DNA from: an uncultured Granulicatella sp.
GTDB taxonomy: Bacteria; Bacillota; Bacilli; Lactobacillales; Aerococcaceae
Length of the DNA: 13,419 nt
Assembly: GCA_900551535.1 (NCBI GenBank)
Contig: URWJ01000028.1
Location: 1-13,419 of the forward strand
Direction: 5' to 3'
The translations under genes were made by a program, and so were the position numbers. The notes beneath the pieces are model-generated. The model was not told where the DNA came from. It made no database searches and saw only the letters and a program-made list of their open reading frames with translations. Positions 1-6,978 of this stretch are shown here, piece after piece. Each line of letters opens with the position of its first letter. The first letter of the stretch is position 1.

Positions 1-669
1 TTTAAGCGTGGTTACCGTACTGAAAAAGGTGGCGCTCCACTTAAAGAAAACATGGCTGCGGCTCTTGTGATGCTTACAAGCTGGTATCCTGATAAACCAT
101 TCTATGACCCTACTTGTGGTTCTGGTACGATTCCAATTGAAGCGGCCCTTATCGGTAAGAACATCGCTCCTGGTTTGAATCGTTCATTTGCTGCTGAAAA
201 ATGGACCTTCTTTACTCCTGGTGTCTTCGATAAAGTTAGAGAAGAAGCTAGAAAAGAAATCCGCACTGACCTTCAACTCGACATTCTTGGTGCCGATATT
301 GATGGCTCCATGATTGAAATTGCGAAACAAAATGCGATTAAAGCAGGTGTCGCAGACCAAATCGAATTCAAACAAATGCAATTGAAGGACTTCCGTACTA
401 AGAAAGAAAATGGAATTATCGTGGCAAACCCACCATATGGAGACCGTCTTCTTTCTGAAGAACAAGCTCAAGCCATCTATAAACAAATGGGTGAAACGTA
501 TGCTCCACTGACAACTTGGAGTAAGTACATCTTAACAAGCGACTTAACGTTCGAAGATCATTACGGACAAAAAGCGACTAAGAAACGCAAACTCTATAAC
601 GGTGCCATCCGTACCGACTACTTCCAATTCTGGGGAGTCAGAAAACGCCGCGTTCAAGAAGATAAATAA
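1..669 (+). CDS. THUMP-family 23S rRNA (guanine-N2) methyltransferase, 3' part (RlmL/YpsC-like)
   Basis: This is the C-terminal 222 residues of a gene whose start lies before the window; the frame is open from base 1 and stops with TAA at 667-669. It holds the Rossmann-fold SAM-dependent methyltransferase domain of the COG0116 family, which transfers a methyl group to the exocyclic N2 of a guanine in 23S rRNA. Seen in the sequence: the family's KRGYR...APLKEN stretch leading into the catalytic domain, SAM-binding motif I DPTCGSGT near residue 36 of the fragment, the acidic GADID motif that normally contacts the SAM ribose, and the catalytic NPPYG motif. The N-terminal THUMP RNA-binding domain is expected upstream but is not visible. 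The ATG at 52 is internal and not the real start. The gene ends in a strong terminator shared with clpB. The family call is firm; the exact target base is inferred from relatives. Confidence 0.9.
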   Translation, partial: FKRGYRTEKGGAPLKENMAAALVMLTSWYPDKPFYDPTCGSGTIPIEAALIGKNIAPGLNRSFAAEKWTFFTPGVFDKVREEARKEIRTDLQLDILGADIDGSMIEIAKQNAIKAGVADQIEFKQMQLKDFRTKKENGIIVANPPYGDRLLSEEQAQAIYKQMGETYAPLTTWSKYILTSDLTFEDHYGQKATKKRKLYNGAIRTDYFQFWGVRKRRVQEDK

Positions 670-676
670 AACACAA

Positions 677-714
677 AAAACGCAATGGACAAATGCCCAT
701 TGCGTTTTCTTTTT
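677..714. terminator. Bidirectional rho-independent terminator between the rRNA methyltransferase gene and clpB
   Basis: A 12-base-pair perfect stem (677-688 with 697-708) encloses an 8-base loop. On the + strand it runs into a T-rich tail at 705-714. On the - strand the mirrored T-run lies at about 680-675. It begins 8 bases after the methyltransferase stop and lies 6 bases past the clpB stop, so it can end both convergent transcripts. Confidence 0.9.
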
Positions 715-719
715 ACTTA

Positions 720-3326
720 TTATTCATTCTTTCCGATGACTTCAAATGTCACGTGATCAATACCTAAATCACATTTCACTTTGTCTCCTGGAAGGATGCT
801 TGCACGGATGATTTCTTTAGCAAGTGGTGTTTCAATTTCACGTTGGATGTAACGCGCAATTGGACGAGCACCATACACTGGATTATACGCATTATCTGCA
901 ATCCAATCTTTCAATTCATCTGTAAAGCTTAAGACGATTTCTTGATCTTCCACACGTACTGCTAATTGATTCAACATCTTCGTGATGATACCACGAATGT
1001 TGTCTTTAGAAAGCGGCGTGAAGAAGATTGTTTCGTCGATACGGTTTAGGAACTCTGGTTTGAAGGTTGCTTTTAGAACGCCCTCAACTGCCGTACGAGT
1101 TTCTTCATCGATTGTATCTCCTTGTGTTTCAAGCAAGAATTGTGAACCAATATTACTTGTCATAATCATTACTGTATTCTTGAAGTCTACTACTCGTCCT
1201 TTAGAATCTGTTAAACGTCCATCGTCTAATACTTGTAACAAGATATTAAATACATCTGGATGTGCTTTTTCAATTTCATCTAAAAGAACGATTGTATATG
1301 GATTACGACGAACAGCTTCTGTTAATTGGCCTCCTTCTTCATATCCAACATATCCTGGAGGAGCTCCCACTAAACGAGACACTGAATGTTTTTCCATATA
1401 TTCACTCATGTCGATACGAACCATATGGTCTTCTGAGTCGAATAAATCTTCTGCCAGAGCTTTCGCAAGTTCTGTCTTACCAACCCCAGTAGGTCCTAGG
1501 AACAAGAAGCTTCCGATTGGACGGCTAGGATTTTGCAACCCTGCACGAGAACGAAGAACTGCTGAAGCCACTTTTTGTACGGCTTCATCTTGACCAATGA
1601 CACGTTCATGAAGAATATCTTCTAAGTGAAGAAGTTTTTCACGTTCGCCTTCCATTAGCTTCGTTACAGGAATACCTGTCAAGCGTCCCACTACTCGAGC
1701 AATTTCTTCTGAAGTTACTGATTCTTGAACGAGACGTTGCGTGCTTTCAGCATTCGCTTTGTTTTGATCTTCTAGTTCTTTCAACTCATGTTCAAGAGCT
1801 GGAATACGTCCATGGCGAAGTTCAGCAGCTTTTTCAAGGTTATAATCAGCCTCTGCTTGTTCTAATTCGCGTTTAGCACGGTCGATTTCTTCGCGTTTAT
1901 TACGGATTTTATTGACTTCTTCTTTTTCGATTTCCCATTTCATTTTGAGGTTATTGGCTTTTTCACGTTGTTCTGCTAATTCCTCTTGTAAAATAGCAAG
2001 ACGTTTTTGAGAAGCGTCATCTTTTTCCATCTTCAACGCTTGTTCTTCGATTTCAAGTTGCATCAAACGACGAGTTACTGCATCGAGTTCTGTTGGCATT
2101 GAGTTCATTTCAACGCGGATTGTAGCACAGGCTTCATCGACTAAGTCAATCGCTTTATCTGGCAAGAATCTGTCAGTAATATAACGGTTTGATAAAGTCG
2201 CAGCAGCTACTAACGCACTATCGTGAATATTTACACTGTGGTGGATTTCGAAACGTTCTTTCAATCCACGAAGAATTGAAATCGTATCTTCAACAGTTGG
2301 TTCTTGAACAAGTACTTTTTGGAAACGACGTTCTAACGCTTTGTCTTTTTCCATATTTTCACGGTATTCGTCAAGAGTTGTAGCACCAATACAATGTAAT
2401 TCACCACGAGCCAACATTGGTTTTAGTAAGTTACCAGCATCCATAGAACCTTCTGTCTTACCAGCACCAACAATTGTGTGGATTTCGTCGATAAATAAGA
2501 TGATGCGTCCTTCTGATTTTGTTACTTCTTTAAGAACGGCTTTCAAACGTTCTTCGAATTCACCACGGTATTTTGCCCCCGCGATTAAAGCACCCATATC
2601 TAATGAGTAGATTAATTTATCTTTTAAGTTTTCTGGTACGTCTTTTTTAACGATACGTTGAGCTAATCCCTCAACGATTGCTGTTTTACCAACACCAGGT
2701 TCCCCGATTAAGACAGGGTTATTTTTTGTTTTACGAGATAAAATACGAATCACATCTCGAATTTCTTCATCACGTCCAATGACTGGATCTTGTTTACCAG
2801 ATTGAACAGCTTCATTTAAATTACGTGCATATTTTGATAATGCTTCATATTGTTCTTCTTGATTTTGACTAGTCACACGTTCTCCCCCTCTTAGCTCCTC
2901 AATTCGAGCTCTCAAATTTTCTTTTGTTACGTGATGTTGTACTAAATAACGAGTCAATGGATGGTTTTGTAATTCCATCAACGCAAGTACAACTACCTCT
3001 GTAGATAAGTAATCGTCTTTAAAGCTTTCTCTAATCTTTTCAGCTTCTGTAAAGAGTCGATATAAGTTTTGACTCATACTTTGACCATATTGGACATTTT
3101 GTCCTTCTACTACAGAAATACGGTCTAATTCTTTATCAATTAATTCCTCAAATTCTTTGTCATTCACTTGTAAATCACTATATAAATTTCTAGCAAAGTG
3201 ATTTGGTTCCATAAATACTTTCCATAAATGAGGAATATCTATTTCTTGATGTTTACGGACCATCGCAATTTGTTGCGCTTGGCCTAATGCTTGTTGCATT
3301 GTTGTAGTCATTTTTTCAATATTCAT
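720..3326 (-). CDS. clpB: ATP-dependent chaperone ClpB (Hsp100 disaggregase)
   Basis: ClpB is a hexameric AAA+ unfoldase that pulls polypeptides out of aggregates together with DnaK/DnaJ/GrpE in the cytoplasm. The reading frame can extend to 3332 (870 residues, used for numbering). It shows a two-repeat Clp N domain (about 5-150), AAA-1 with Walker A GEPGVGKT (210-217) and Walker B LFIDEI (279-284), a long charged coiled-coil middle domain (about 410-530) typical of ClpB, and AAA-2 with Walker A GPTGVGKT (613-620) and Walker B IVLLDEI (681-687). I see no IGF/LGF-type ClpP-docking tripeptide, as expected for ClpB rather than ClpC or ClpE. I place the start at the ATG at 3326: the AAGGAGG at 3340-3334 is only 1 base from the ATG at 3332 but 7 bases from this one. 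The gene stands alone between two terminators, with a sigma-A promoter and CtsR boxes upstream. Confidence 0.97.
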   Translation of the reverse strand: MNIEKMTTTMQQALGQAQQIAMVRKHQEIDIPHLWKVFMEPNHFARNLYSDLQVNDKEFEELIDKELDRISVVEGQNVQYGQSMSQNLYRLFTEAEKIRESFKDDYLSTEVVVLALMELQNHPLTRYLVQHHVTKENLRARIEELRGGERVTSQNQEEQYEALSKYARNLNEAVQSGKQDPVIGRDEEIRDVIRILSRKTKNNPVLIGEPGVGKTAIVEGLAQRIVKKDVPENLKDKLIYSLDMGALIAGAKYRGEFEERLKAVLKEVTKSEGRIILFIDEIHTIVGAGKTEGSMDAGNLLKPMLARGELHCIGATTLDEYRENMEKDKALERRFQKVLVQEPTVEDTISILRGLKERFEIHHSVNIHDSALVAAATLSNRYITDRFLPDKAIDLVDEACATIRVEMNSMPTELDAVTRRLMQLEIEEQALKMEKDDASQKRLAILQEELAEQREKANNLKMKWEIEKEEVNKIRNKREEIDRAKRELEQAEADYNLEKAAELRHGRIPALEHELKELEDQNKANAESTQRLVQESVTSEEIARVVGRLTGIPVTKLMEGEREKLLHLEDILHERVIGQDEAVQKVASAVLRSRAGLQNPSRPIGSFLFLGPTGVGKTELAKALAEDLFDSEDHMVRIDMSEYMEKHSVSRLVGAPPGYVGYEEGGQLTEAVRRNPYTIVLLDEIEKAHPDVFNILLQVLDDGRLTDSKGRVVDFKNTVMIMTSNIGSQFLLETQGDTIDEETRTAVEGVLKATFKPEFLNRIDETIFFTPLSKDNIRGIITKMLNQLAVRVEDQEIVLSFTDELKDWIADNAYNPVYGARPIARYIQREIETPLAKEIIRASILPGDKVKCDLGIDHVTFEVIGKNE

Positions 3327-3364
3327 CTTCATTCCTCCTTTTGTGGTCTCTTGACCATGATTAA

Positions 3365-3393
3365 AGTATACACCATTAGTCAGAAAAGGTCAA
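3365..3393 (-). promoter_or_regulatory. Sigma-A promoter of clpB
   Basis: On the - strand, TTGACC (3393-3388) is followed by a 17-base spacer and TATACT (3370-3365), one mismatch from consensus in each hexamer. The predicted start of transcription falls about 25 bases before the AAGGAGG ribosome binding site. The -35 box lies inside one CtsR box, which fits repression at normal temperature. Confidence 0.8.
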
Positions 3394-3394
3394 T
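3378..3394 (+). promoter_or_regulatory. CtsR operator box overlapping the clpB -35 element
   Basis: The + strand reads AGTCAGA-AAA-GGTCAAT. The known CtsR consensus is RGTCAAA-NAN-RGTCAAA, a direct heptad repeat with 3-base spacing. Each half differs at one base and the spacing is exact. The box covers the -35 hexamer and the start of the spacer, so bound CtsR would be expected to block RNA polymerase. Confidence 0.7.
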
Positions 3395-3401
3395 ATATTT
3401 C

Positions 3402-3418
3402 TCTGACTTTTTTTGACT
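3402..3418 (-). promoter_or_regulatory. CtsR operator box upstream of the clpB promoter
   Basis: The - strand reads AGTCAAA-AAA-AGTCAGA, one mismatch from the CtsR direct-heptad consensus. It lies just upstream of the -35 box, 7 bases from the second box, and in the opposite orientation to it. Together they give this promoter four heptads. Confidence 0.8.
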
Positions 3419-3431
3419 TTAATAAATATTT

Positions 3432-3459
3432 AAAAATCAGCCACAACTGTGACTGATTT
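3432..3459 (-). terminator. Rho-independent terminator after the SUMF1-like gene
   Basis: Arms 3434-3440 and 3453-3459 (AAATCAG with CTGATTT) are extended inward by a partly paired CACA/TGTG segment, giving a hairpin that on the - strand runs into TTTTT at 3436-3432. It starts 5 bases past the stop of the upstream - strand gene and precedes the clpB promoter, so clpB is transcribed separately. Confidence 0.75.
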
Positions 3460-3464
3460 CATCA

Positions 3465-4577
3465 TTACATTTCAATTCGAATCGCACGTCTAGCGCAGTA
3501 ATAACCTGCAGCAAGATGCCCGTTAGGATCCACTAATAACGGTAAATTCACCGAATAATAAGACGATAATGGTAATAAATTTAATACCGGCGCTTTGAAG
3601 TTTTCTTCAAGCCACGCCCCTTTTGTATAAGGTCTACCCTCGATTAATTCTGGGCCAAATTCCGCATTTGCGATTTCCAACCCAAACATATTTTCCTTCC
3701 ATAAAGGAGAATTCGCTTCATCTTGAATCAGAGAGCGATGTAATTGATTTCCCCATTTAAACAGACGACGAGTGCCACTACCACAGCAATACTCCCACTC
3801 ATCCTCGTTTAAGAGACCCATCCCTGTACGTTCAATTTCTTTACGAGCTTCTTCATAACCAACAGGGTCCGCAACATAGCATGCAAAATTGTCGGGATTC
3901 TTTAAATCTTGTTGCATAAAGTAACGATCCACACGTACCGCTCTTGGGAAATCTTGGAATAATGCTTCCATAGAATTATCTGGAGTCACTGCTTCTTCTA
4001 AGATTTCGAGGGTTTCAGGTGAAGGTTCCTCGGCACCTGTAAGTTGCCCTGTAACCACTGAATAGTTTCCAATAAAGCGTAAGCCTACAAAATTCGGTTT
4101 CTTTTCGACTAACATCGCTGGAATATTCACTTTTCTTAAGTCTGACGTCATTAAATTAATACCATCTTCAACGATTTGTGTCGTCAACTTTTCACTTGAT
4201 AAGTCTTTTTCTTGAACATCTTGATTCAGAAACATAAAGCCTGTCAGATGTTGATTTAAATAGCGTTTAAAGGCATAACGAAGCTCTTGACGTTCTTCAC
4301 TACAGTCAAGACCAGAAAGGCCTGACAATCCGCTATCCCACCCTAAAATAACGTCATTTTGACCAGGAACGAATACAAACTCTCTTCCATCAATCGTGAC
4401 TTCAAAAGTTTCATTGGTGATTCCACCGAATTCAAATTTGACACTTCTTAGGTTCTCAATGGTCGACATTGGATTTACAAAATATCTTAATACATTTCGA
4501 AAGACAACTTCTTTCGATTCACTAGGTAAATTCTTCCACGTTGGATTTAATACGTGTTCAAAAAAATCATTTGCCAT
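3465..4577 (-). CDS. Uncharacterised protein with a divergent formylglycine-generating-enzyme (SUMF1)-like pattern
   Basis: I do not recognise a named gene. The 370-residue protein has no signal peptide or membrane segment and is probably cytoplasmic. Several short stretches, in the right order, recall the FGE-sulfatase/SUMF1 fold: EFVFVPGQNDVILGW (66-80) resembles the usual FVMIPAGTFxMG opening; LLNEDEWEYCCGSG (255-268) followed by FKWGN (273-277) resembles LPTEAEWEYAARGG...YPWGN; RPYTKGAW (315-322) resembles the RVLRGGSW segment; and GYYCARRAIR (358-367) resembles the closing GFRCAR. The matches are spread over a longer chain than usual, with an acidic insert around 183-200. The paired active-site cysteines of aerobic FGE are not evident between 322 and 358, so enzymatic activity is doubtful. 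It starts with ATG 5 bases after GAGGTG, is divergent from the lipid kinase, and ends in its own terminator. The coding call is firm; the fold is inference. Confidence 0.85.
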   Translation of the reverse strand: MANDFFEHVLNPTWKNLPSESKEVVFRNVLRYFVNPMSTIENLRSVKFEFGGITNETFEVTIDGREFVFVPGQNDVILGWDSGLSGLSGLDCSEERQELRYAFKRYLNQHLTGFMFLNQDVQEKDLSSEKLTTQIVEDGINLMTSDLRKVNIPAMLVEKKPNFVGLRFIGNYSVVTGQLTGAEEPSPETLEILEEAVTPDNSMEALFQDFPRAVRVDRYFMQQDLKNPDNFACYVADPVGYEEARKEIERTGMGLLNEDEWEYCCGSGTRRLFKWGNQLHRSLIQDEANSPLWKENMFGLEIANAEFGPELIEGRPYTKGAWLEENFKAPVLNLLPLSSYYSVNLPLLVDPNGHLAAGYYCARRAIRIEM

Positions 4578-4594
4578 ACTTTCACCTCGTCTCT

Positions 4595-4600
4595 ATTATA
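4595..4600 (-). promoter_or_regulatory. Candidate -10 element for the SUMF1-like gene
   Basis: A perfect TATAAT lies on the - strand 17 bases before the ATG, beside a small inverted repeat (4599-4612). No good -35 is seen at the right distance, and the implied leader would be only about 11 bases, starting at the ribosome binding site. The real promoter could lie further upstream. Confidence 0.35.
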
Positions 4601-4641
4601 CGGTATTCCGTAAAAATTGCACTCTATTTTGACTACTTTTA

Positions 4642-4650
4642 TGCTATAAT
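4642..4650 (+). promoter_or_regulatory. Extended -10 promoter of the lipid kinase gene
   Basis: TGCTATAAT is a full extended -10 element (TGnTATAAT) ending 25 bases before the chosen ATG at 4676. No convincing -35 sits 17 bases upstream, which extended -10 promoters tolerate. TTGACT at 4629-4634 is only 10 bases away and too close to act as a -35. Confidence 0.6.
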
Positions 4651-4675
4651 AATGGCAATTGAAAGGATGTTTAGC

Positions 4676-5617
4676 ATGAATTTATTTATTTTTGGGAATC
4701 CGATGTCTGGAAGCCAATCCGGACAACAACAAATTAATCAAATTGTGGAAGCTTGTACGAAACATAGTATCCACTTTAAGCTATTCCAAACACAAAGGGC
4801 TGGAGAATTACCCGAACTACTTGAAAAGCACTTGCCAGAGAGAAACGAGCACACTAAAGTCGTTATTATTGGTGGAGACGGAACTCTTAACGAAGCTTTA
4901 CAATATTTAAAACAAAATGAGATCGAAGTACCACTCTCCTATCTACCAGCTGGAACTGGAAATGACTTTGCTAGAGAGATGAATCTCACTCATGATGCTA
5001 ATGAGTTTGTCCAAAAGTTAGAGAATGCACCTTCTATCGAATTAGAATTCCTTACGTACCATGAACAGTATTCAGGAAAATCAGGAATTGCACTCAATTC
5101 ACTTGGATTTGGGATTGATGCTGCGATTTGCGAATTAAACCAAAAACAAAGAAAAGCTGTTCTTGAATCAAATGGGATTAAGAAGGCATCCTATCTCACA
5201 CCGATTTTAAAAGCGTTTAGAGAGCGTGAAGAATTTGAAGCAGTAATTACTGTCGATAACAATGAAAGCTTCACTGTAACCCATAATCTGCTTGTAGGAG
5301 CATTCAACCATTCATTCTTTGGTGGAGGAATCCGTTTTGTTCCAACTGCCAAGCAAGGAAATCACTCATTTGAAGTCGTCGTTGCTCGTAAAGTGAGTGG
5401 GTTTACGATTCTTAAAGCTTTTCCTTTTATTTTGACGAACGGTAGTCATTTTAAGCACTTCCCAAATCACTTACAAAAATATCAATGTACATCTGCACGC
5501 ATCCAGATAGCTGGACCTATTAAATCACAAACCGATGGTGAATTTACCAAATATGGTAATGTAGACATACACATTCAACTGGATACTTATCCATTAATTC
5601 TTACAACTCAAAATTAA
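4676..5617 (+). CDS. Diacylglycerol kinase family lipid kinase (DagK/YegS-like)
   Basis: This is a soluble lipid kinase of the DAGK/LCB5 (COG1597) family. It probably phosphorylates diacylglycerol, released by lipoteichoic acid synthesis, to phosphatidic acid for reuse in phospholipid synthesis. The 313-residue length is normal. The N-terminal catalytic domain carries the nucleotide-binding GGDGTLNE motif (66-73) and PAGTGNDFAR (91-100), both hallmarks of the family; the glycine-rich GFGIDAA and FGGGIRFVP segments follow in the beta-rich C-terminal domain. I choose the ATG at 4676 because GAAAGGA (4661-4667) lies 8 bases before it. The frame is open back to 4541, but that extension would overlap the promoter and the divergent gene. 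It is a single-gene unit ending in a terminator shared with the converging PTS operon. The exact lipid substrate is inferred; relatives may act on other lipids. Confidence 0.9.
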   Translation: MNLFIFGNPMSGSQSGQQQINQIVEACTKHSIHFKLFQTQRAGELPELLEKHLPERNEHTKVVIIGGDGTLNEALQYLKQNEIEVPLSYLPAGTGNDFAREMNLTHDANEFVQKLENAPSIELEFLTYHEQYSGKSGIALNSLGFGIDAAICELNQKQRKAVLESNGIKKASYLTPILKAFREREEFEAVITVDNNESFTVTHNLLVGAFNHSFFGGGIRFVPTAKQGNHSFEVVVARKVSGFTILKAFPFILTNGSHFKHFPNHLQKYQCTSARIQIAGPIKSQTDGEFTKYGNVDIHIQLDTYPLILTTQN

Positions 5618-5649
5618 AAAGGCGAATGTTTTTTACACATTCGCCTTTT
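5617..5649. terminator. Bidirectional rho-independent terminator between the lipid kinase and the PTS operon
   Basis: A 13-base-pair perfect stem (5617-5629 with 5637-5649) surrounds a 7-base T-rich loop. T-rich tails occur in both directions: + strand from 5646, - strand from 5620. The stem begins at the last base of the kinase stop codon and ends 3 bases before the DUF956 stop codon, so it serves both converging transcripts. Confidence 0.9.
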
Positions 5650-5651
5650 CT

Positions 5652-6014
5652 TTATCTTTTGAAAAGTTTTTTGAAACTGATAATCGGCTCAGTTCTCACG
5701 ATTTTCTCGTTCCCAATAAATTCCCGCATCACTTTTAGGGTGCGCCCAGAATCTTTAGATACGAACTGGAATGTTTTAGAGGAATTCGTGTCAATGAAAT
5801 ACGCACGAATAAACTTTCCTTTAAACATCACATGAGCTCTTACCAGTTTAATTTCTTCCCAAGGAATTTGAAGATAGCTCTCTGGATTTTGACTATTGTA
5901 AAATTCAAAAGCACGATCTCCAATTAGAATATCCCCATTGGTATATCCAAAGCCCCCATTGAATAGGTTTGCTTTTGTTTTATAAACGGCTTTTGTATTT
6001 AACGATACAACCAT
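5652..6014 (-). CDS. manO: DUF956 family protein, ManO-like, last gene of the mannose PTS operon
   Basis: This small 120-residue soluble protein belongs to the DUF956 family, found almost only as the last gene of mannose-class PTS operons in Lactobacillales, where it is called ManO. The sequence starts MVVSLNTKAVYKTKANLF and has alternating hydrophobic and charged strands (for example YLQIPWEEIKLVRAHVMFKGK), suggesting a compact beta-rich domain. No catalytic motif or membrane segment is visible. It begins 23 bases after the IID stop and ends at the shared terminator, so it should be co-transcribed with the transporter. Its molecular role is not established as far as I know; a regulatory or accessory role at the permease is an inference from gene order. 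The symbol rests on sequence pattern plus position. Confidence 0.88.
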   Translation of the reverse strand: MVVSLNTKAVYKTKANLFNGGFGYTNGDILIGDRAFEFYNSQNPESYLQIPWEEIKLVRAHVMFKGKFIRAYFIDTNSSKTFQFVSKDSGRTLKVMREFIGNEKIVRTEPIISFKKLFKR

Positions 6015-6037
6015 AGTCTACTCTCCAATCCTCTCTA

Positions 6038-6964
6038 TTAAGGAGCCATTACTCCTGTTAAACCAGCTAAAATACCTAACGCAAATAGCCCAAAGATAAT
6101 GTAAATTGGTTTTACATTTTTCTTCAATAACCACATTACGAAGAATGTTAATAATAATGCTGCTAACCCAGGAATCAACTTGTTTAAGTTGTCTTGAAGA
6201 GTTGTCACAGCTTCTGGTGATAATGTTTTACCACCTAGTAATTTAGTAACGATATCTCCTAATTGGCCTCCAGTAACAACATCATCTGCTCCAGGCAATT
6301 GAATATATTGCTCTGGTTTCAACGAAACACTTGTTAACACAAGTGGGAATTTCATTGTAGTCCAACGCTCTACTAAAATCCCCATTACAAACATCCCTAC
6401 AATTGAAGATACTTTTGTAATTGATTGTAGAACCCCGCCAGATAAGTCTTTTGTAATTTCAGAACCTTGACGGTATCCTAATTCTTGTGTAGACCACATA
6501 AATGCAATACGGATCAAGTTCCATACAATGAAGAAGAACAATGGTCCAATGATTGAACCTGTTGCAGCTAATCCTGCAGCAATCGCTCCTAAAATAGGAC
6601 GAATTGTAAACCAGAATACTGGGTCACCGATACCTGCTAGAGGTCCCATCATCCCAACTTTAACCCCTTGAATTGTAGCATCATCGATTGGCGCACCATT
6701 TGCACGGTCTTCTTCTAGTGCTAATGTTACCCCTAAAATTGGTGAAGCGATATATGGGTGTGTATTAAAGAATTCTAAGTGACGTTTTAACGCTGCTTTT
6801 GAATCTTCTGGATTTGGATATAATTTTTTCAATGCTGGAATAAGCGAGAACGCCCAACCACCATTTTGCATACGTTCATAGTTCCAAGAACCTTGTAAGA
6901 ATTGTGAACGTAGCATAACGCTTAAGCGGTCTTTTTTCGTTAAAGATACTTTTTTCTCTGTCAT
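6038..6964 (-). CDS. manN: PTS mannose-family transporter subunit IID
   Basis: IID, together with IIC, forms the membrane channel that takes up mannose, glucose and related sugars while the cytoplasmic IIAB phosphorylates them. In lactic acid bacteria the ManLMN IIC/IID pair is also the docking receptor of class IIa bacteriocins (known of the family). Seen here: the near-invariant QGSWNYERMQNGGWAFSLIP segment close to the N terminus, GPLAGIGDPVFW in the middle, and a hydrophobic C-terminal hairpin ending near GLTGVMAP. The frame can be read from a GTG at 6973, but that codon is immediately next to the ribosome binding site. The ATG at 6964 sits 10 bases after AAGGAG and gives MTEKKVSLTKKDR, which matches how relatives begin (308 residues). 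The AAGGAG overlaps the stop codon of the IIC gene, indicating tight operon coupling. Confidence 0.93.
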   Translation of the reverse strand: MTEKKVSLTKKDRLSVMLRSQFLQGSWNYERMQNGGWAFSLIPALKKLYPNPEDSKAALKRHLEFFNTHPYIASPILGVTLALEEDRANGAPIDDATIQGVKVGMMGPLAGIGDPVFWFTIRPILGAIAAGLAATGSIIGPLFFFIVWNLIRIAFMWSTQELGYRQGSEITKDLSGGVLQSITKVSSIVGMFVMGILVERWTTMKFPLVLTSVSLKPEQYIQLPGADDVVTGGQLGDIVTKLLGGKTLSPEAVTTLQDNLNKLIPGLAALLLTFFVMWLLKKNVKPIYIIFGLFALGILAGLTGVMAP

Positions 6965-6978
6965 GTCATTCACTCTCC

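Noticed and set aside
982..1593. 203-codon open frame on the + strand opposite clpB
   Set aside because: It lies wholly antisense to conserved ClpB coding sequence and the translation shows no family pattern; it is a shadow frame.
3341..3360. GGTCAAGAGACC on the - strand as a third CtsR site before clpB
   Set aside because: Only one heptad (GGTCAAG) resembles the consensus; the second half is an inverted, not direct, copy and the spacing is wrong.
4541..4675. 45-codon N-terminal extension of the lipid kinase frame
   Set aside because: It overlaps the divergent gene's start and the extended -10 promoter, has no ribosome binding site, and is absent from the family's usual N terminus. The ATG at 4676 has a good site.
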